A stretch of 64,000 bases of DNA from Nonomuraea africana (GTDB lineage Bacteria > Actinomycetota > Actinomycetes > Streptosporangiales > Streptosporangiaceae). A model generated the notes under the pieces. That model ran no database searches, had not been told where the DNA came from, and saw only the letters and a list, made by a program, of their open reading frames with translations. Both the position numbers and the translations under genes were made by a program. Where the stretch lies: contig NZ_JADBEF010000001.1 of NCBI RefSeq assembly GCF_014873535.1, positions 7,068,001 to 7,132,000 of the forward strand, in the 5' to 3' direction. Numbering within the stretch: position 1 is the first letter of the stretch; each line of letters begins with the position of its first letter. Positions 22,921 to 30,452 of this stretch are shown one piece after another.

Positions 22921-23910
22921 TCAAGAAATCCCCTGCCCGCGAACGGTCAGCACGCCCTGGTCGAGACGGGCCTCGGTGCCCAGCTCCGCGCAGGCGTCGA
23001 TGAACCGCTCGCTGATCCACGCGTGTTCCCCGCCGCGCGCGAGCTCGGTCCTGCCGTACTCCAGCTTGATCGGTACGGCCCGCAGCCGTTCCACCTGTGC
23101 CCCCTCGAAGGTCACCAGGAACAGCAGCGACAGATCGTTGCGCAGCCCCGGATCCACCGCGTAGTCGTCGAGGAAGTCGCCCAGGTCGTACAGCACCGGC
23201 AGCGCCACCCCGTGGGCGACGTGGGCGGAATGCCCCGCCACCAGCGTCGCACCGGACGTCACCAGCGTCTCGGCCGCACGGCGGACGTAGGTCAGCGGGC
23301 GGGCGGTCATGTTGGGACCCCAGTGCGGGGTGACCAGCACGATGTCGACCCGGCTGTCGGCCCTGACGCCGGCCACGGACTCGGTCAGCCAGGACGGCAC
23401 CCCGCCGGGCAGCTCGGCGTAGGCCACGCCGGGCCGGTCGGGACGCGCCGCGTAGTCGGCCGGATGGTCGGTCACGCCGATCACCCCGACGCGCAGGCCG
23501 CCCATGGAGAGGATGGCCGGTCGGCGCGCCCGGGCCTCGTCCGGGCCGGCGCCCACCACCTGGATGCCCACCCGCTCCAGGTGGTCGCGGGTATCGAGCA
23601 GGGCGTCGTGGCCGTAGTCCAGCGCGTGGTTGTTGGCCAGCGTGACACAGCCGACGCCGAGACCGGCGAGCAGCTCGGCCGCCTGCGGCGGCGCGCGGAA
23701 GTGGAACGGCTTGCCGGGCGCCGCCCACTTGATCCCCCGCGCGGAGACGCAGCATTCGAGGTTGAGCAGGAACAGATCGGCCTCGGCAAGGTGATCGCGG
23801 ACGCCGTCGGAGAAGAACGCGGCAGGCTCGTTCGTGACCTCGAGCATGGCGGCGACGCCGCGCCCGAGCATCGTGTCACCCGCCAGCGCGAGTGTGGCGG
23901 ACATACCCAT
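22921..23910 (-). CDS. CapA family metallophosphatase-like protein
   Basis: A 329-residue protein of the PGA-capsule (CapA/PgsA) family, a calcineurin-like phosphoesterase superfamily branch. The metal-site motifs are LAGDTMLGRG (about 8-17), LLNLECCVS, VTLANNHALDYG, TPHWGPN and AGHSAHV. In Bacillus, CapA helps export poly-gamma-glutamate. Actinobacterial copies have no capsule operon and their role is unknown. There is no signal peptide, so this copy is cytoplasmic or peripheral. ATG 23910 with GGGG upstream; an internal ATG at 23904 is possible. Confidence 0.88.
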   Translation of the reverse strand: MGMSATLALAGDTMLGRGVAAMLEVTNEPAAFFSDGVRDHLAEADLFLLNLECCVSARGIKWAAPGKPFHFRAPPQAAELLAGLGVGCVTLANNHALDYGHDALLDTRDHLERVGIQVVGAGPDEARARRPAILSMGGLRVGVIGVTDHPADYAARPDRPGVAYAELPGGVPSWLTESVAGVRADSRVDIVLVTPHWGPNMTARPLTYVRRAAETLVTSGATLVAGHSAHVAHGVALPVLYDLGDFLDDYAVDPGLRNDLSLLFLVTFEGAQVERLRAVPIKLEYGRTELARGGEHAWISERFIDACAELGTEARLDQGVLTVRGQGIS

Positions 23911-23969
23911 GAATTACCCCAAACGGTCAAGGCATCACGGCAGCCGATGAAGCCCTAACATCCCGCTTT

Positions 23970-24626
23970 GTGATGATTCGAGCATTAGCCACCGCAGCGG
24001 CGGGGCTGGTCCTTTTCTCCGGTACGGCTGCCGCCTCCCCCATCCAGGGCGCCCCCGAGCTGACCAACAACGACCTCTACCGGGCCGGCAAGCTCACCAA
24101 GACGTCGTGCACGCCGAAGAAGGGCACGACCAGGGCCGCCACCGAGAAGTACATCCGCACTCTGGTCGGCTGCCTGGACAAGGCCTGGGGCAGGGACGCG
24201 ATCAAGGTCGAGATCCACTACGAGCCCGACGGCAAGAAGAAGTACAAGTCGTGGCCCTTCGTCTCCTTCGACGGGATCTACGTCGGGCTCGCGGACGACT
24301 GGATCAAGGCCAGGAACGAACTGCCCGTCTTCCACGGGATGGCCGCCGTCTACGGCGAGACCGTCCTCGTCGAGACCGGTATTGCCAGAGCGGCGACAAC
24401 CCTCGACTATCACGGGGACGAGAAGGAGCTCGAGGAGCAGGAGCGCCGCTACGCCTACCAGAAGACGTGCCTGGCCGGAGCCGCGGCCAAGGCGCTCGGT
24501 CGTCCGGTCAAGAGCTGGAAGTCGCTGCTGAAGGGCAACGAGCGCCACTGGTTCGACCAGGGCTTCAAGGCCGGCGGGCCCAGCGCCTGCAACACCTGGA
24601 AGGCCCCGGAAGCCAAGGTCGCCTGA
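23970..24626 (+). CDS. Secreted homologue of neutral zinc metallopeptidases lacking HExxH
   Basis: A 218-residue exported protein with a signal peptide (MMIRALATAAAGLVLF...AAASP). The body follows the YpfJ-type neutral zinc metallopeptidase layout: NNDLYRAGKL at the N-terminus, VGCLDKAW, a central ADDWIKARNELPVF helix entry, CLAGAAA, and a C-terminal HWFDQGFKAGGPSACNTW. Where the zinc motif HEYGHH should stand it reads AVYGET, and the later QADC ligand site reads QKTC. Both zinc sites are lost, so it is a pseudoenzyme. GTG 23970 has TAACAT 8 bases upstream (leaderless). Confidence 0.65.
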   Translation: MMIRALATAAAGLVLFSGTAAASPIQGAPELTNNDLYRAGKLTKTSCTPKKGTTRAATEKYIRTLVGCLDKAWGRDAIKVEIHYEPDGKKKYKSWPFVSFDGIYVGLADDWIKARNELPVFHGMAAVYGETVLVETGIARAATTLDYHGDEKELEEQERRYAYQKTCLAGAAAKALGRPVKSWKSLLKGNERHWFDQGFKAGGPSACNTWKAPEAKVA

Positions 24627-24837
24627 CGGTCGATCAGCCGAACGTCCCCTCGCCGCGCACGGTGTGCCGGCCGAGCACCGCGGACGCCACCGACTGGATC
24701 ACCGAGCAGCAGCGGCGGCGTCGGGACGGCGGGCGGCTCGGTCCGGCCCTCGCCCGCGCGGTCTCCACGCGGCGACGAGCCGGTCTCCTGCCGGGCAAGG
24801 AGCGAGGGCGGCGGCCGGACCTGCTTGTCCTGAGCCC

Positions 24838-25401
24838 TCAGTCCTTGGGGCCTTTCACCTTGTCCGGGTCCCGTCCCGGCGGGGTCTTGTCCTGGCCGGG
24901 CGGCTGGTCACCGGTGGGCGTGGACGTCGGCTCGGTGCCCGGTTGCGGCTCGGTGGCCGGTGGTGCGCTCGGCTCGGCGCTGCCCGAGGGCTGCTCCGGG
25001 TTCACGGTCTGCTCGGACCGGGGTTGCCGCGAAGGCACGGCAGACCGGGTGCTGCTGGGCCTCGCCGTGGGGGTGACCCTGGTTCGCGTGGGTGTCGCCG
25101 TGGGTGTCGCGGGGGGTGTCGTCGCAGGGGTGGGCCGCCTGGACAGGCTCGCCCTGGGTGTCGCCGTCGACTCGGAGCGCTCGGGCGAGGCCGCGATGTC
25201 GGGGCGGTCGCCGGTGCCGCCCGGCCAGCCGCTCACGGTGAGCGTCGTGCCGGAGAGCAGGCTGCCGATCACGAAGGCGAGCAGCATGAGGGCCACCGTG
25301 CTGAAGGCGATGGAGCCGACCATGACCAGCCGCCGGCCTCGACCGCTGTGGTCGACGAAGACAGATTCGGGGGTCGGCGCGGGTCCGCTGTCGGGTGACA
25401 C
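24838..25401 (-). CDS. Single-TM protein with long Pro/Thr/Ser-rich outside tail
   Basis: A 187-residue membrane protein. The short cytoplasmic N-terminus PESVFVDHSGRGRRLVMVGS leads into one transmembrane helix (about residues 30-52). About 135 residues of low-complexity Pro/Thr/Ser/Arg sequence then point outward (ATPTATPTRTRVTPT). GTG 25401 is chosen since TACGAT stands 8 bases before it (leaderless) and the region upstream holds repressor-like sites. The FVDHSGRRRR type of N-terminus is seen in front of actinobacterial glycosyltransferase or deacetylase genes, but none follows here. Function unknown. Confidence 0.55.
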   Translation of the reverse strand: MSPDSGPAPTPESVFVDHSGRGRRLVMVGSIAFSTVALMLLAFVIGSLLSGTTLTVSGWPGGTGDRPDIAASPERSESTATPRASLSRRPTPATTPPATPTATPTRTRVTPTARPSSTRSAVPSRQPRSEQTVNPEQPSGSAEPSAPPATEPQPGTEPTSTPTGDQPPGQDKTPPGRDPDKVKGPKD

Positions 25402-25471
25402 AGCGAGTGATCGTAGTGACGGTTGATAACCAGTGGGGAAATTTCTCCTTTCGTTGCGGACTAGCCACAAC

Positions 25472-25515
25472 TTGACTGTAGTGGCACTACGAAAATAATC
25501 TCATAGCTGCACTAC
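25472..25515 (+). promoter_or_regulatory. Promoter with palindromic operator in the spacer
   Basis: TTGACT (25472-25477) and TAATCT (25496-25501) are spaced by 18 bases, a good sigma70-type promoter for the amidohydrolase gene at 25560. The spacer holds the perfect 13-base palindrome GTAGTGGCACTAC (25478-25490), and a second, weaker copy ATAGCTGCACTAC lies at 25503-25515. The centres are 25 bases apart, so a dimeric repressor could block the polymerase. A half-site GTAGTG (25413-25418) lies at the divergent gene start. Confidence 0.6.
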
Positions 25516-25559
25516 AAGAACCTACTTCAGAGCGGCTGAGGGCGGCTCGGAAGGAAGAC

Positions 25560-26753
25560 ATGCGCATTCGTACAACCCGCCGCGAGACCCTGAAGCTGGG
25601 CGCCATGGCCACTGTCGGAGTGGCCGGCACCTCGGGAGGGACCTTCGGGCCGGCGGCGGACGACGGGCTGCTGCTCACCGCCGACCTGATGTTCGATGGT
25701 CACCGCTTCGTCGAGAAGGCCGCGGTGCTCGTCAGGGGCGGCAAAGTCATCCGATCCGGTCCCGCGCGAGCGGTGCGCGACCCCTCCGCACGCAGGCTCG
25801 CCCTGGGACCGGCCACCATCGCTCCGGGGATGATCGACCTTCATGTTCACGCCACGCAGAATCGCGTGCCGTTCGACCGGATTCTGGCCCATGGGGTGAC
25901 CACGATCCGCGATCTCGGCGGAGACCTGCGCGCCGCGCACGGAGGTCACGGAGGTCCTGGCCGGCTCCGCTACGTCGCCGCAGGACCGCTCGTCACCGTG
26001 CCCGGCGGCTACCCGATCCCCGTGTGGGGAACCGGCCTGGCCGCGGTGATCGACGGCCCGGAGTCCGCTCGCGAGACGGTGGCCAGGCTCGTCGGCCAGG
26101 GAGCCGCGGTCATCAAGCTCGCGCTGGAGCCTGGAGGAGAAGCGGGGGCGCCGTGGAGCGGGGACCACGCCTCGACTCCCCCGCCCTGGCCCCTGCCGTC
26201 CGTCGAGGAGGCCCGCGCCGTCGTACAGGAAGCACACCGGCGGGGACGCAAGGTCACCGCCCATATCGGGGAGGAGCGGGGCGCGCGCATCGCGCTCGAC
26301 GCGGGCGTCGACGAATGGGCGCACAGCCCGAGCGACCCGATCCCCGAAGACCTGCTCGAGAAGGCCGCCCGGCGGGGAGTCCGCATGGTCGGCACCCTCG
26401 ACACGCAGTCCCACACCAAGGGCGCGGTGCGGAACGCCAAGCTCTTCGTCTCCCACGGCGGCAGGCTGCTCTACGGCACGGACATGGCGCACCCCGAGAT
26501 CCCCCACGGCTTCGACTCGCAGGAGCTCAGCCTGATGACGCACGTCGGGCTGTCGCTGGAGGAGGCTCTGGCAGGGGCCACCTCACTGGCCGGCGAGCAG
26601 CTCGGGCTGGCTCCGCTGGGCTCCCTGCGCCCCGGCGCTCCCGCCGACCTCGTCGCCGCGGCCGGAGACATCCGGCAGGGACACGGCGCCGTCAAGAGCC
26701 TCGAATACCCCTTTCTTGTCATGACGGGCGGCCGTCTCGTGGTCACCCCGTAA
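25560..26753 (+). CDS. Exported metal-dependent amidohydrolase
   Basis: A 397-residue amidohydrolase-superfamily protein. The N-terminus has a Tat-like twin arginine (TTRRETLKLG) and a hydrophobic stretch, so export is likely. Metal ligands: HxH in MIDLHVHAT (about residue 98), the bridging Lys in AVIKLALEPG, His in KVTAHIGEE and DEWAHS, and the Asp in LYGTDMAHP. It groups with prolidase/imidazolonepropionase-like members that cleave cyclic amides or dipeptides; the substrate is unknown. ATG 25560 has GGAAGGAAG upstream. The NAD-epimerase-like gene follows after 22 bases, probably co-transcribed. Confidence 0.85.
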   Translation: MRIRTTRRETLKLGAMATVGVAGTSGGTFGPAADDGLLLTADLMFDGHRFVEKAAVLVRGGKVIRSGPARAVRDPSARRLALGPATIAPGMIDLHVHATQNRVPFDRILAHGVTTIRDLGGDLRAAHGGHGGPGRLRYVAAGPLVTVPGGYPIPVWGTGLAAVIDGPESARETVARLVGQGAAVIKLALEPGGEAGAPWSGDHASTPPPWPLPSVEEARAVVQEAHRRGRKVTAHIGEERGARIALDAGVDEWAHSPSDPIPEDLLEKAARRGVRMVGTLDTQSHTKGAVRNAKLFVSHGGRLLYGTDMAHPEIPHGFDSQELSLMTHVGLSLEEALAGATSLAGEQLGLAPLGSLRPGAPADLVAAAGDIRQGHGAVKSLEYPFLVMTGGRLVVTP

Positions 26754-26775
26754 GTATCTGTTGACGGAGGTCATT

Positions 26776-27651
26776 GTGAAGATCCTGTTGATCGGCGCTA
26801 GCGGTTACGTCGGATCGGCTGTCGCGGAACACCTGGAAGGGGCCGGGCATCAGGTCGTCGAGCTGGCCCGACCCGGCGACGGCGAGTCCAGCCGGCGGCG
26901 CGAGCGGCGCGTCGGCGACCTGACCGACCCGCGGTCGCTCACCTCGGCGGTGACAGCCGACATCGACGCCGTGGTCAACCTGGCGACGCCCACCGGCGAC
27001 GCCGAGGCCGACGCGAACGCGGTCGCCGCGCTGACCGACCCGCTCCGCGGCAGCGGACGGGCCTTCGTCTACACCAGCGGCGTCTGGGTGCTGGGCGCCA
27101 CCGGACCCGGCCCGGTCGACGAGAGCAGCCCCACCAACCCCATCCCGATCGTGGGCTACCGGCCGCGGATCGAGCGTCAGGTGCTCGACACCGCCGAGCA
27201 CGGGGTGCGCACCTCGGTGATCCGTCCTGGCATCGTGCACGGTCGCGGCGGAGGCATTCCGGCCCTGCTGGTGGACCTCGCGCGCAAGCACGGGGCGCCC
27301 ACGTTCATCGGTGAGGAGTCGGTGCGCTGGCCCATGGTGCACATCGACGATCTCGCCGACCTGTTCGTGGCCGTGGTGGAGCGGGCGCCCGCAGGAACGC
27401 TCTGGCACGGGGTGTGCGAGCCCGCGGTGACCGTCCATGACCTTGTTTCGGCCGCCGGACGGGCCGCGGGCATCTCCGCGCGGCCGCAGGCCTGGCCGCT
27501 CGACGAGGCGCGCGAGGCGCTCGGCGCTCCGTTCGCCGACGCCCTCGCGCTCGACCAGAGCGTCAGCGGCGCCGCCGCGCGCGAGAAGCTCGGCTGGCAG
27601 CCCCAGCGCCAGGGGGCCGTGGCCGACCTCCTTGACGGCTCCTACCGCTGA
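26776..27651 (+). CDS. NAD-dependent epimerase/dehydratase-like protein
   Basis: A 291-residue extended-SDR protein: Rossmann motif LLIGASGYVGSAV (GxxGxxG, about residues 4-16), VVNLATPTGD, and TSGVWVLG as the Ser/Thr strand. The usual YxxxK reads YRPRI, so the general base lysine is not in the standard place; related actinobacterial proteins share this pattern and may act as atypical reductases or binding proteins. GTG 26776 is set by a perfect GGAGG 5 bases upstream. It lies 22 bases after the amidohydrolase gene, in what looks like one operon that ends with the hairpin at 27675. Confidence 0.85.
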   Translation: MKILLIGASGYVGSAVAEHLEGAGHQVVELARPGDGESSRRRERRVGDLTDPRSLTSAVTADIDAVVNLATPTGDAEADANAVAALTDPLRGSGRAFVYTSGVWVLGATGPGPVDESSPTNPIPIVGYRPRIERQVLDTAEHGVRTSVIRPGIVHGRGGGIPALLVDLARKHGAPTFIGEESVRWPMVHIDDLADLFVAVVERAPAGTLWHGVCEPAVTVHDLVSAAGRAAGISARPQAWPLDEAREALGAPFADALALDQSVSGAAAREKLGWQPQRQGAVADLLDGSYR

Positions 27652-27674
27652 CCCTGGGACACCCAGGTCGTGAC

Positions 27675-27701
27675 GGCCGGAGCGAACCGCTCGCTCCGGC
27701 C
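27675..27701. terminator. Hairpin after the amidohydrolase/epimerase operon
   Basis: A perfect 11-bp inverted repeat GGCCGGAGCGA / TCGCTCCGGCC with a 5-base loop sits 24 bases beyond the stop of the epimerase-like gene. The minus-strand gene from the other side ends shortly beyond it, so it may serve both. No T-run follows. Confidence 0.6.
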
Positions 27702-27721
27702 GGACGCACGTGACACGGAGG

Positions 27722-27835
27722 TCAGACCTTGATGGCCTGCTTGGGGCCGTCGTGCTGGGTGGCGAGTTCCCTGTGCAGGCTCTCGCCCTCGATGTCGAGG
27801 TTCGGCAGGACACGGTTGTGGCCTTGATCGCGTGC
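27722..27835 (-). other. In-frame coding-like extension behind the TGA of the propeller gene
   Basis: After the stop of the next gene (27836-28876) the same frame stays open for 37 codons and ends in a second TGA. It reads VLPNLDIEGESLHRELA ... KQAIKV and uses G or C in about 32 of 37 third positions, as real genes here do. It could be a C-terminal relic of another gene fused by deletion, or a readthrough extension. No family was recognised. Confidence 0.3.
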
Positions 27836-28876
27836 TCACCGCGCCTTCCAGCGGAAGAGGGCGTCGCCCTCCGCGGTGAGCCAGGTGCCGTCCCCGAGCG
27901 GGCGGGCGGACCGGGGCACGGGCCCGGGGTATCGCACGTCGCCACGCACCTCCCCGCTGAAGGCGTCGATCAGGAGGTGCCGCGCGTCCTCGGGCGTTTC
28001 GGCGTAGGCCGTCGCGGTGGCGATCACGGTGCCGGCGTCGACGTAGCCGCAGTCGTCCCAGTAGGCCTCCCCGACGGCCGGACGCCAGGCGTCAGCGGCC
28101 TCGAGCCGGCGCATGACGATTCCACCGGGGAAGGAGTGCCAGGCGATCTCGTCCGGTGGGGCCCAGGTGAGATACGACAGCCCGTTGGGGTGCACGTCGA
28201 CCAGGATGCGGTAGTCGTCCTCGTGCGGCCACACGCGCAGGCCGTCCTCTTCCAACCGGCCCCAGTAGACGCGCAGGCCGTCCTGGCCCTCTCCGACGCC
28301 CAGGCCCATGTGCAGCCCGTCGGGATGCGGCAGATGCTGCGTGCCGACGGCGGCGCAGCCCAGCGTCGCCCGCGCCACGACGCGTCCGGTGTGGGCCGCC
28401 AGCACGAGCCACTCATCACCGGCGTAGGGGTAGGGCTCGCCGTCGTGCCGCCAGACCGCCGCGCAGGACGCGCCGGGCAGCAGGACCCACACGTGCCGGC
28501 CGTCGTCGGAGACCTGGCACGAGGACCGGTTCACGCTCGGAGACTGCCGTTCCTGGCCGCGATGCTCCCACAACACCACCCCGGACGGCGCGACCGCGCG
28601 GACCGCCCCGTCATGGCAGAACACGCCGACGTCGCCGTCCGGACCGACCGCCGCCTCCCACGCCTCTTCGGCCGGCCACGGCGCCGGGAAGGTGTTGATC
28701 AATGAGGTTCCCGCGCCGAAGAACCGGTCCAGGTCGTACAGCCTGAGGCTCGCGCCCTCCAGGTGCAGCATCCTCGGCGACCGCCCCCGCCGGACCTCGA
28801 CCGCCCACGGCGATTCCACCAGACGGACCGCGTTCCCGAGATGTGCCTGACCGACCAGCACCGCCTTGATTTCCAT
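27836..28876 (-). CDS. Hypothetical beta-propeller-like protein
   Basis: A 346-residue soluble protein with repeated Trp/Gly/Asp-rich strands (VGPDGDVGVFCHDGAVRAV, VSDDGRHVWVLLPGASC, TWLTAEGDALFRWKAR), the look of a six- or seven-bladed WD40/quinoprotein-like propeller. No signal peptide, no catalytic motif and no recognised Pfam-level family. Such proteins often serve as scaffolds or ligand binders. It is convergent with the NAD-epimerase operon and has an intergenic, less GC-rich upstream stretch of about 150 bases, which probably holds its promoter. Confidence 0.6.
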   Translation of the reverse strand: MEIKAVLVGQAHLGNAVRLVESPWAVEVRRGRSPRMLHLEGASLRLYDLDRFFGAGTSLINTFPAPWPAEEAWEAAVGPDGDVGVFCHDGAVRAVAPSGVVLWEHRGQERQSPSVNRSSCQVSDDGRHVWVLLPGASCAAVWRHDGEPYPYAGDEWLVLAAHTGRVVARATLGCAAVGTQHLPHPDGLHMGLGVGEGQDGLRVYWGRLEEDGLRVWPHEDDYRILVDVHPNGLSYLTWAPPDEIAWHSFPGGIVMRRLEAADAWRPAVGEAYWDDCGYVDAGTVIATATAYAETPEDARHLLIDAFSGEVRGDVRYPGPVPRSARPLGDGTWLTAEGDALFRWKAR

Positions 28877-29030
28877 GACTGGAAACCCTAGAGCCTCGCA
28901 CTTTTGTCAGCCGGAGATAGAGAAAGGGCGCGTGGATCAACGAAACCCTGCCGAAACCGCCGCTCCCATAAAAGGCTCAGGAAGGAATCAACCGAGAAAG
29001 AAAGAGACACACTCGGACCCTGAGACCGCG

Positions 29031-29444
29031 TCACGGGGTCGGCACCACGCAGATGTCGTCGCTGAGGTTCAGCTCCTCCGTCTCCGCCAGACGCCGGTAG
29101 CCGGGGCACTGGGTGAAGTCGTCGGCCCGGCACTGCATGATGTGCTCGATCAGCGCCTTGGACGCCGCGATCTCGTGCAGCCGCCGCTCCAGCTCGGCGT
29201 GGTGCCGTTCGAGGATCTCCCGCCGCTCGCGCTGACCGGAGACGGCGAGGATCTCCCTGATCTGCTCCAGGCTCATCCCCGCCGCCTTGGCGCGGATGAT
29301 CGTCATGATCCGGATGACGTGGTCGCGGGTGTAGCGGCGGCGGCCGTTCACCCTGGCGGCCGGGGTGATCAGGCCCATGGCCTCCCAGTGCCGCAGCACG
29401 TGCGGCGCGAGGTCGAATCGTTCGGCGAGCTCTCCGATGGCCAT
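29031..29444 (-). CDS. MerR-family regulator with C-terminal cysteines
   Basis: A 137-residue MerR protein. Winged HTH: MAIGELAERFDLAPHVLRHWE, then ARVNGRRRYTRDHVIRI; a dimerisation coiled coil (ERHHAELERRLHEIAASKALIEHI) ends in a Cys-bearing effector tail (MQCRADDFTQCPGYRRL), typical of thiol, metal or redox sensing members. It lies divergently 46 bases from the TrxR-like oxidoreductase gene, so it most likely controls that promoter. ATG 29444 is used because the HTH starts there; an ATG at 29462 is possible. Confidence 0.85.
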   Translation of the reverse strand: MAIGELAERFDLAPHVLRHWEAMGLITPAARVNGRRRYTRDHVIRIMTIIRAKAAGMSLEQIREILAVSGQRERREILERHHAELERRLHEIAASKALIEHIMQCRADDFTQCPGYRRLAETEELNLSDDICVVPTP

Positions 29445-29490
29445 GGTGCCACTTGACTTCATGTTGACATTAACTTGCAGACTTCCCTCC
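29445..29490. promoter_or_regulatory. Shared MerR/oxidoreductase promoter region
   Basis: Between the two divergent start codons lie only 46 bases, AT-richer than the surroundings, with TTGACT, TTGACA and TAACTT elements and a direct repeat GACTTC. A MerR dimer would be expected to twist this promoter, but I could not find a perfect dyad. The oxidoreductase start has no clear ribosome site, so a short or leaderless transcript is likely. Confidence 0.4.
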
Positions 29491-30447
29491 ATGTCAAGCA
29501 ACGACCAGCTGTTCGATGTCGTCATCGTCGGCGCGGGCCCTGCCGGGATGGCCGCGGCGCTGACCCTGGGCCGCGCGCACCGCACGACGCTCCTGCTCGA
29601 CTCCGGGGAGGGCCGCAACGCCCCGGCCGCGGCCGTGCACAACTTCCTCACCCGGGACGGCACGCCGCCCGCACGGCTGCGCGAACTCGGCCGCGCCGAG
29701 CTGTCCGCCTACCCGAGCGTTCGGCTGCGCCACGACACCGTCACCGCGGTGACCGTTCTGGATGGGTTCCACCTGGAGCTGGCCGGCGGCGGCTCGGCGG
29801 GCGCGCGGCGGCTCCTGCTCGCCACCGGCCTCGCCGACGACCTGCCCGGCCCGCGCGGGGTCGAGCCGCTGTGGGGCCGATCCGCCTTCCACTGCCCCTA
29901 CTGCCACGGCTACGAGTGCACCGGCGAACCTGTCGCGGTGATCGGCGCCGAACCGGCCAGGGTACGGCTGGCGCTGCAGCTGAGCCGCTTCGCCTCCGAC
30001 GTCGCGCTCTGCACCGGCGGCCAGCCGCTCGACCCGGCGCTGCGGGCGACGCTGGAATCGCACGGCGTCACCGTGCGGTGCGAGGCCATCTCCCGTCTGG
30101 AGGGCACGGGGGACCGGCTCGAGCAGATCGTGTTCGAGACCGGCCCGCCACTCGCCAGGGCCGCGGTGTTCGTCGTCAACGTGCCGCGCCAGCGCTCCGA
30201 CCTCGCCGTCCGCCTCGGCTGCCAGACCTTCGCCGACGGCTGCGTCGAGGTGAACGAGTTCGGCCAGACCAGCGTGCCGGGCGTCTACGCGGCGGGCGAC
30301 ATGGCGCGGCGGGCCACCGTACCGATGCCGATGGCCGCCGTCATCGCCGCCGCGGCCGGCGGCACCGTCGCCGCCGCGGTGATCGATCAGGACCTGCTCA
30401 GCGCCGACTTCGACCTGCCCAACCCCTTCGCACAGGCCAGGAGCTGA
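29491..30447 (+). CDS. Thioredoxin-reductase-like FAD/NAD(P) dithiol oxidoreductase
   Basis: A 318-residue two-domain flavoprotein. FAD motif VVIVGAGPAGMAAALTLG (about residues 9-26), redox-active CPYCHG (CxxC, about 135-140), the C-terminal FAD motif VYAAGDMA, and the region between for NAD(P). It is shorter than TrxB and belongs to the TrxR-like group that includes the dithiol oxidases of holomycin and gliotoxin pathways, so a disulfide-forming or disulfide-reducing small-molecule role is possible. It is co-directional with, and 5 bases upstream of, an MFS exporter gene, which supports a shared detoxification or export job. Confidence 0.85.
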   Translation: MSSNDQLFDVVIVGAGPAGMAAALTLGRAHRTTLLLDSGEGRNAPAAAVHNFLTRDGTPPARLRELGRAELSAYPSVRLRHDTVTAVTVLDGFHLELAGGGSAGARRLLLATGLADDLPGPRGVEPLWGRSAFHCPYCHGYECTGEPVAVIGAEPARVRLALQLSRFASDVALCTGGQPLDPALRATLESHGVTVRCEAISRLEGTGDRLEQIVFETGPPLARAAVFVVNVPRQRSDLAVRLGCQTFADGCVEVNEFGQTSVPGVYAAGDMARRATVPMPMAAVIAAAAGGTVAAAVIDQDLLSADFDLPNPFAQARS

Positions 30448-30452
30448 GCGCC

